DNA of 64,000 bases from Pocillopora verrucosa (lineage: Eukaryota > Cnidaria > Anthozoa > Scleractinia > Pocilloporidae): assembly GCF_036669915.1 (NCBI RefSeq), contig NC_089319.1, positions 20,586,885 through 20,650,884 of the forward strand, written 5' to 3'. The position numbers and the translations under genes were made by a program. Positions 57,227 to 64,000 of this stretch are shown one piece after another. The notes beneath the pieces are model-generated. The model saw only the letters and a program-made list of their open reading frames with translations. It had not been told where the DNA came from and made no database searches. Each line of letters begins with the position of its first letter. Within the stretch, counting starts at the first letter, position 1.

Positions 57227-59976
57227 CTCCCCTTTGCAACGGTCAACATCCCAGATGACGAGCTTGATCCCGAGTGTTTACCTCACGCTTAGTATCAACC
57301 AAACTATTTTACTAATAGCTTGCGGGGCTTAGCTTAAAATATTTATTGACAAGTTACGCTTTAACTTGAGTAGGTATAAAATTACGGAAAATGATGACGT
57401 TATGGCCTGTCTTCATTTCATAACCCTTTCCCTGCTTAGGGAAGCTGATTGATATGTTTTATCCAAACAACGCTGAGGCGGCCGTTGAGGTAGCTTACGT
57501 GTAACCGTACCCTCTGTCAACACTTTCAATCTTGCTCCGTTCTCGTAAATTCCTCCGATTGCATTTTAAAGGCCAAACTGATCATTGAAAGGCGGGACAC
57601 GCACATGAAAATTGCGAAATTGAGAACAACACAAAAAAACGACTTTTTAGACAAGCTCTAAAAGATGTCGCTGTTTTTTTTTAAATTGAAGTGGTCAGTT
57701 ACCATACTACTGTTTGCAAATAATAAATTGGATTTTAAATGAAACGTCGCCCTCAAATAAACGTCGCACTCGAATCACGAAAACTTTAATTAACGCCGCG
57801 ACGTTTAATCGAATAAATACGGTAGTCTCATTCGCAGCCGTTTTTTGGTCACGTCACACGATGGGGTTGCGACTGAAAGTGCTTCGCCAAGCGTTATGCA
57901 GTGACTTGGCACCTATCCCTATGCAAAATGCCAATCAAATGTCATCTGATAAGAGCAGATACTTTAAATAGATTAACGACCGTCAGCAGGTGTGAATTAA
58001 CTCATAGCTGTTCTCAAATACTAATCCGATTCACAGAAGCAATAAACACTCATCACGTTCCCTTTCTTCAAATAATCAAAGCATGAAGGTATTTTTAATT
58101 GAAAAATTTGTCAACTTTGCCAATTGAACAGCAAACCAATTACAGTCATACGCGATGCAAGGCCTGTTGAAGTCCTAAATGTAATAACTGTCCTAAATGT
58201 AATAAAGTCCTAAATGTAATAACATTTGGTCCTAAATGTAATAACATTTGGTCCTAAATGTAATAAGACAAATATGCGAAATCATTGCAACAATGTGCTT
58301 CATCGAACCGCGGATAGCGCTTGAACAGTCATGTTACCGCATACAGAGCACGTTATAAGATTTTCTTTACACAGTAAGTATTACAGTCTTAAACCCCTAC
58401 AATAACTGAATACGGCACTTAATTACACTTCCAAAGGCAAAAATCTTCGTCTGACACTGAATTTTATCTGGTACTTTATCAAACGTAAAATGTTGATTTG
58501 TCCAAAGCAAGGGCGAAGACTGTGATTCCATCGAGTAAACCTCGAGCGGCCTCTATAAAGCTGTTTAACTTCACCTTGTTAAATATGCACGAAGTAATAA
58601 GGGGATTCCCCTTTTCTCACATTCATGATTTGCATAACATTTGGATGTCACGCTACTTTGGTTTAATATTCGCTATCGCTCTTTTTTTCTCTGACAAAGT
58701 TAACATTGGGCCTCTTTTTCCTTGGAATTTTGAAGAGTGCGGCCAGAGCCCTCCAAACGACAATTTCAAGTAAATAAATCGCCTGCTCAAAAGTAGTTTA
58801 CACTGAAATGTTAAACAAGTGATATTGTGCTGTCACGAAATACTCCCCCATCTTTTTACTGAATGCAAACCACGCGAGTGCAAATATATAATTTTACAGT
58901 TTAAAACTGTTATGAACAACTCAAGTTGTAAACTTCAAACTTTGATGATTGGGGGCAAAACTGTGACTTCAACACAAACAAATCAGAATTTGAAAAGTAA
59001 TTTTAAATTCATACGTCGGAAAGACCGAGAGCCTATGAATAATGTCCGGTAAACAATTATATTTGTTGGTGATAGTCAGTCATTGATCATTACTTTTAGT
59101 GAAATGTTTATTATTTTACTATAACAAATTAACAGAGCTGAGGAAAATCTATAACCTATATCAAGGTTTATTTGCGTCCTGTTACACGGTTTCCGGTTGC
59201 ATCTGGTTTTACGGCACTTAGTTGTGAAAATTCTGTAACTACAAAACCAAAAGTTTCCGGTTGAAGAAGTAGGAATATTGGGAAAACGTAAACTATTCGT
59301 TCTAATAGTAAAGCACGAAAACATGACTGTTTAAACAAATTATTGTGCTTCAAACTGGCTCGATTTAGCATGTCGTTGTAAGAACTTAAAGTTTGAATGC
59401 AGTTTCCATAAATCAAATGTAGCGAATGGTGTTTCCATGAAAAGAAACTGCGTCTCAGTCGCAGATATTTACATGTGTGGCAAAATGAATGTGAGGTCGC
59501 ATTGAAAGATTATCTCGATATCGACTTCTCAAAACAGTGATGTGTTTCCAATAATTAATTGACCCTGGCTATAATTCACCAGTTAGATGTTGGAAATATA
59601 TACTTCCTAGAACGACGTTAAATTCTGTCAAACAGAGGAGAAGTTTCATTACATAACTATTAAACTTTACTCTTTTTTGGCGGGAAAAGAGATCATTTCT
59701 GTCGGGAAGGAATTACGGAGACCATGATCTTCTAAATTCTCTTTTTTAATTAATTGGCCGTTACGGCCATTTCGGCTATCGCACCCAAGCGTGGGTTAAA
59801 CGCCTGAAAAATAATAAGAAAGCGTGTCCCTTTGCAGGCAAGTCAATTAACAACTCCAGATTCAGTGAGGAGTTATCCAATGTATATTGCTGCGTCTTCC
59901 TAACTTTTATCAAATTTTACAGTCGCTTTTGATAAGATGTTCTAGATAATCCTTAGAAAATCGTCACACTCACGCG
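57227..59976. other. Upstream region of copy 2 and intergenic, no gene seen
   Basis: Part of it (about 57829-57945) is homologous to the 379-bp satellite unit at the window end (CGCAGCCGTTTT, ATGGGGTTGCGACTGAAAGT), so it is duplicated upstream flank of a microprotein gene. A short tandem repeat lies at 58172-58266. The small ORFs show no domain. Confidence 0.45.
58172..58266 (+). repeat. Five copies of GTCCTAAATGTAATA
   Basis: The motif repeats with spacers of 2, 1, 7 and 7 bases. The longer units read GTCCTAAATGTAATAACATT with TG after them. The palindromic core (AATGTAATAACATT) could form short hairpins. Confidence 0.8.
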
Positions 59977-60224
59977 ATGATTGAAATACAATACTTAATA
60001 ATTACACTTGCACACACGATGCCTGATACTAAATATATCTGCCAGCATAGCTGTCGACAAATGTTGATCAGTCATTACCATGAGTGCGGAATTACTTTAC
60101 AAAACATCCTCCACGACGATATACAACGTCACGCACCTAATTTGCGAAAAATATGCGTGCTGTGTTTGAGAGAGATTCCACTCTCAAAAACAGCAACTAA
60201 TTTGCACGATGACATCATTGTTTT

Positions 60225-60745
60225 ACTGGATGTCACGCCATTTTTAGAGCAATCATGTTCCTTCCAGAATTTTCTCGTCCACGAAATGAGGCCGCTGCGT
60301 TTTTCGGGGTTTTCCCAAAACCCAACCAATATAGATTGGACTGACAGACAATAAACCATCAGGACGAAACACTGTTCTTAAAAAAAGCATTAAAGTGGCG
60401 GTGCGATTGTTCTTGGGTTATTCTTCGACATTAAAAACAAATCGCGCAAGCGATGAAGTTTAAAATAAAAGTTCCGGTTGTAGAAATAAACGCAATGGGA
60501 AACTGTAAACTATTCGATCTAATGGTAAAGTTCTGGATGTCACGCCATTTTTTTTTAATGCAATCATGTTCCTTCTAGTGTTTTCTCATCCCCGAAATTG
60601 TGCTGTTGTGCGTATTAGTCCATTCTAGAATGGACTGACGGACAATAAACCCTCAGGACAAAAGTGTTAAAATAGACATTTAAGTGGCTGCACGATCGTT
60701 CCTGGGTTCCTTCGACATTAAAAACAAATCACGCAAGTAAATAAT
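60225..60745 (+). repeat. Direct duplication of about 250 bp
   Basis: Two copies, about 60225-60475 and 60533-60745, share CTGGATGTCACGCCATTTTT, AATCATGTTCCTTC, ACAATAAACC, and TTCGACATTAAAAACAAATC. The 125-codon ORF ending in copy 1 (59977-60354) is broken in copy 2, so it is probably not coding. Confidence 0.65.
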
Positions 60746-60762
60746 GGTGGCTTTTTAATCTT

Positions 60763-61916
60763 TTATTTTATATATTACATTCATTAATAAGGCTGCAACA
60801 TTCAATACATAGCAGGAACGCTAAAAACTGACAACTACAAAAGCGGTATCGGCAAAAAGGAACTCATTGACATTATATTCTTATTATCATGTAAACAAAT
60901 TGCAAACCCACTTGTCCTATGGTCACTATCATAAATACAACAATTATTATTGATCTGCATTACATAATCCGGCGAGGCTAAGCAATGGACAGGCTAGGGT
61001 GCATTTATGAACTGCCGTACCCATACGTGACATTCAATATATACAGTTCTAAAAGCCTTTACAGCACAGCATACAACAGAAGACGTCGACTGAATCAGAC
61101 CATTACACAATAGCTTCCCTGATTTCTCGGGAGATTGTCATATCTGAAGAATTAAAAAATATGTTTCATCGTTTAACATTTACCTATTTAACTTCTCTGT
61201 CCTTTAATTGCTATCTGGTTACTCTTTAGCTATCCATTAACCATGTAAAAACAGAGGAAATATGTAGGTCAGAGGTCTTCACGTGTGGTTTTGTAGAGCA
61301 AGCGGAAGTGCGGTAAGTGTAAAATTGTTCTTTGATTGGTCAAGACTATTAGTTTACCTAGTGCAATGTGAATTACTTAAGATTATTTTCGACCGCATTT
61401 TTTGTCGCCTGCCTTCCGTTCCGCTTTCTTTCTCTAGAAAAGTAAAACTGGTTAAAATAAATGATCGTTAGAGTGCTGTCTTGAGTTATTAAAGCCACAT
61501 TGAGGTTAATATGTTCGCAAAAATAAATTCATCTCAATGATTCGAGCGACAAGCACACAATTATTTTTCTGTTTGAACATTTCCCGTACAACACGTCTAC
61601 CTGCAAGGAAGTTGGTCAACAGAGATGTCGAAGATGTCTTTAAAAGAAGAACTAACATGCATAATACCTTTTTAAGATAACTTTAGATCTGTTAGACGCA
61701 TATAAAAATGTTCCCGTTTCTGTCATAACTCTCACCTTCTTAGTCAAACCTCTCGTCGTTTTCTTCAGGCTGCCGAGCCCCGTTTGAATTAATTTGTCTT
61801 CTGATTTCTCTCTGCACGAATTCTCTGTTTTCCCAGATCTTCAAAATCGCTACTGCGGTTATTCCACCAAAAGAAAAGAGCAATACTCCACGCAAGAATT
61901 GATCGGAGAAAAACAT
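60763..61916 (-). CDS. 58-residue single-pass membrane microprotein, cluster copy 3, with 3' UTR intron
   Basis: The coding part is 61740-61916 on the minus strand (ATG 61914-61916, stop TAA). It starts MFFSDQFLRGVLLFSFGG, and aligns with copies 1 and 2 through helix, KIWENRE and tail (RQPEENDERFD). It is the most diverged of the three intact copies: ITAVAIL for VSSVAIL and REFVQREIRRQINSN for RESLLREIRRRFDSN. The substitutions keep the reading frame and the physical character, which suggests selection on protein. After the stop comes AAG/GTGAGA; an acceptor TTCTTCAG/ATATG lies at 61144, and an AATAAA poly(A) signal is at 60762-60767, so the last exon (about 61143-60750) is non-coding. The intron is homologous to the one in copy 1. 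Function unknown. Confidence 0.62.
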
Positions 61917-61929
61917 AATTTCTTCCAAC

Positions 61930-62334
61930 TTGTCCAGTTATAAAAAAAATCACACCAAACGTTGCTACTAAAACACACTAGATACTAATCACTCATATTG
62001 GCTATCGAGTGACTGAAAGAAAGCCTAAGCTCAAAGTGCTTTATCTTATCATTGTACCGCCCATCAAAATGTTTGACACCTGCAAACCAAAATATCTATT
62101 TTGTCGTCTGCTTTATAAATTAATCAGAACAATTACTACTGGAATATGCTTTTTAAGCATTGTGGCCCGCCGTTTTCAAACAGTCATTCTTATGTTAATA
62201 CAGTCTGCCGTAGGCTATCAATATTAAAAATTTCAGCTGAAACATTTGTGGTTTGGTGGTTTCGGCAAGATAGCCTTTACGTCACGCCACGAGCAAGCTC
62301 GACGATTCGCCACAACATTGAAATATTTCATGTA
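61930..62334. other. Upstream flank of copy 3
   Basis: It shows no clear similarity to the upstream flanks of the other copies and has no supported feature. The minisatellite begins at its right end. Confidence 0.35.
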
Positions 62335-62828
62335 ATGCTAAGCAATTTAATGTTGAGCTAGAGCATTTGATGTTCTGCAAAGCTATTTGACGTAACACTA
62401 CACCGTTTGTGTGTACACTGTACCATTCGACATTACGCTGAGCCGTTTCACGCAACGCTACACTGTTTGTATATGTACGCTCTACCATTCTACATTACGC
62501 TGAGCCATTTCACGCAACGCTACACTATTTGTGCGTACGCTATGTTGTTTGACATTACCCCGAGCCATTTCACGCAACGCTACACCGTTTGATATTTGCG
62601 CTGTGCTATTCGACATTGCGCTAAGCCATTTCACGCAACGCTACACCGTATGTGTGTACACTGCACCATTCGACATTACGCTGAGCCATTTGACGCAACA
62701 CTTCGTCGTTTGTGTCCTGTATTGCAAAAGAGTGCTAAGCCATTTCACGCAACGCTACACCGTATGTGTGTACACTGCACCATTCGACATTACGCTGAGC
62801 CATTTGACGCAACACTACATCGTTTGTA
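62335..62828. repeat. Minisatellite, unit about 62 bp
   Basis: Seven to eight units are recognisable through GAGCCATTTCACGCAACGCT, near 62440, 62502, 62563, 62624, 62686, 62740 and 62802, each followed by ACACCGTTTGTGTGTACACT and CATTCGACATTACGCT. The unit is open in several frames on both strands. That is why long ORFs appear here; they have no other support. Confidence 0.88.
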
Positions 62829-62959
62829 TCAAATCGTTTCCTGATTTCTCTCAGCAATGATTCTCTATTTTCCCAGATCTTTAAAATCGCCACCGAGGAA
62901 ACTCCGATAACAGTGAAGAACAATACACCACGCAAAAACTGATCAGAGAAAAAAGCCAT
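62735..62959 (-). CDS. Microprotein cluster copy 4, tail replaced by minisatellite
   Basis: ATG 62957-62959 opens MAFFSDQFLRGVLFFTVIGV and continues SSVAILKIWENRESLLREIR and KRFDTN, matching copy 2. At the point where the others have the (R)QPEEHDERFD tail and stop, the frame runs into the minisatellite (DVVLRQMAQRNVEWCSVHTY and on) to a stop at 62735, giving 74 codons. The helix and charged segment are intact; the conserved acidic tail and the following splice donor are lost. It is either a decaying copy or a member with a new tail. Upstream, the start context is shared with copies 1 and 2. Confidence 0.45.
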   Translation of the reverse strand: MAFFSDQFLRGVLFFTVIGVSSVAILKIWENRESLLREIRKRFDTNDVVLRQMAQRNVEWCSVHTYGVALREMA

Positions 62960-63025
62960 TTCTTTTGAATTCGTCTTGTTATAGGCAAATCGCACCACAA
63001 GCTTTGGTAGGGAAACACGCTCAGT

Positions 63026-64000
63026 ACCAACCAAACCATTTGCCTAATGACTGATATGCGTGACCATGGCTATGAACAAAAGTTCGCATTGATTTGAGTG
63101 GGAGGTGTCTTTTACAACACAATCAGTGCGGCTGTTTCTTAAGTGTAAGGAGTGTATAGTCACATTCACAGCCGTTTTCCGAACACATTACATGATATGG
63201 TTTCGACTGAAATGCTTCGGTAAGCTCTTTACTCGCTTACTCTACGCGGGGTAGCTGGGCGCTGATTACAAAACAGCGGCAATTAAACTTTCACGTATTT
63301 ATTGTAAAGGACAAGTTGTGCGTTAAAATTTAACAAACTAAAGTCAACTCAGAATATAATGTGCAAAAGTTGTACTTAAAGCAGGTACATTACTCACTGG
63401 TTTTACCAACCAAACCATTTGCCTAATGACTGATATGCGTGACCATGGCTATGAACAAAAGTTCGCATTAATTTGAGTGGGAGGTGTCTTTTACAACACA
63501 ATCAGTGCGGCTGTTTCTTAAGTGTAAGGAATGTATAGTCACATTCACAGCCGTTTTCCGAACACATTACATGATATGGTTTCGACTGAAATGCTTCGGT
63601 AAGCTCTTTACTCGCTTACTCTAAGCGGGGTAGCTGGGCGCTGATTACAAAACAGCGGCAATTAAACTTTCACGTATTTATTGTAAAGGACAAGTTGTGC
63701 GTTAAAATTTAACAAACTAAAGTCAACTCCGAATATAATGTGCAAAAGTTGTACTTAAAGCAGGTACATTACTCACTGGTTTTACCAACCAAACCATTTG
63801 CCTAATGACTGATATGCGTGACCATGGCTATGAACAAAAGTTCGCATTAATTTGAGTGGGAGGTGTCTTTTACAACACAATCAGTGCGGCTGTTTCTTAA
63901 GTGTAAGGAATGTATAGTCACATTCACAGCCGTTTTCCGAACACATTACATGATATGGTTTCGACTGAAATGCTTCGGTAAGCTCTTTACTCGCTTACTC
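63026..64000 (+). repeat. 379-bp tandem satellite, runs off the window
   Basis: Units begin at 63026, 63405 and 63784 with ACCAACCAAACCATTTGCCT. The spacing is exactly 379 bp twice, and the third unit is cut by the window end. Units differ by only a few bases (for example CTACGCGGGG against CTAAGCGGGG), so expansion is recent. The start of the unit equals the upstream flank of microprotein copy 4 and resembles those of copies 1 and 2. No ORF of note is present. Confidence 0.92.

Noticed and set aside
58171..58267. CRISPR-like array
   Set aside because: Repeats are 15 bases with spacers of 1-7 bases and the context is animal nuclear DNA, so this is a simple tandem repeat.
59977..60354. 125-codon plus-strand ORF
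   Set aside because: Its 3' half lies in a direct duplication whose other copy breaks the frame; its composition is not protein-like.
62407..62860. Plus-strand ORFs of 61-109 codons
   Set aside because: They exist because the 62-bp minisatellite unit is open in several frames. They read repeats of the same peptide and lack start context or splice support.

Overview
The window looks like nuclear DNA of an animal, most likely an anthozoan cnidarian such as a stony coral. The basis is AT-rich sequence, genes broken into many short GT-AG exons, metazoan orthologues (ATAD5, ERI2, a BTB-BACK-Kelch protein) next to a xi-class glutathione transferase, and several families of short dispersed repeats. 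The species assignment is inference; no ribosomal or mitochondrial marker is present.

Left part, 1-28.8 kb, is gene-dense and almost entirely on the + strand. It holds the last four exons of a glutathionyl-hydroquinone reductase (224-2485), an intronless GT8 glycosyltransferase anchored by one membrane segment (4253-5410), a long multi-exon ATAD5/Elg1 PCNA-unloader gene (8041-19418), a small two-helix membrane protein on the minus strand (21820-22044) and ERI2, a DEDDh 3'-5' exonuclease with a C-terminal GRF zinc finger (23135-28740).

Middle part, 28.8-40.5 kb, is sparse. It contains a possible spliced non-coding RNA (about 29.5-31.4 kb), several non-autonomous inverted-repeat elements, including a tandem pair of 137-bp elements with a perfect 24-bp inverted repeat in the first copy, a G-run cluster, and one intronless kelch-like gene (37395-39185).

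From 40572 to 52298 lies the most striking object: an 11.7-kb insertion that splits a (GA)n microsatellite. Its ends form an imperfect 26-28 bp inverted repeat (TTAGATTG...TATTTGCTACT). It carries one three-exon gene for a 1085-residue protein with a C2H2-like finger, a tyrosine-recombinase domain with an R-K-R-H-Y set, and two Myb-like repeats at the C-terminus. The domain order resembles Crypton recombinases, but Cryptons are not known for terminal inverted repeats. The right half of the element has no gene, only degenerate repeat arrays and a nested element.

The right end, 52.3-64 kb, is a duplicated region. It carries a cluster of minus-strand genes for 58-59 residue single-pass membrane microproteins sharing DQFLRxVLxF, ILKIWENRE and a tail close to PEEHDERFD. 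An intron appears to follow the stop codon. One further member has lost its tail into a roughly 62-bp minisatellite, and a diverged 50-residue ORF sits in the downstream exon of another. The window ends in a 379-bp satellite that grew out of the upstream flank of the last member.
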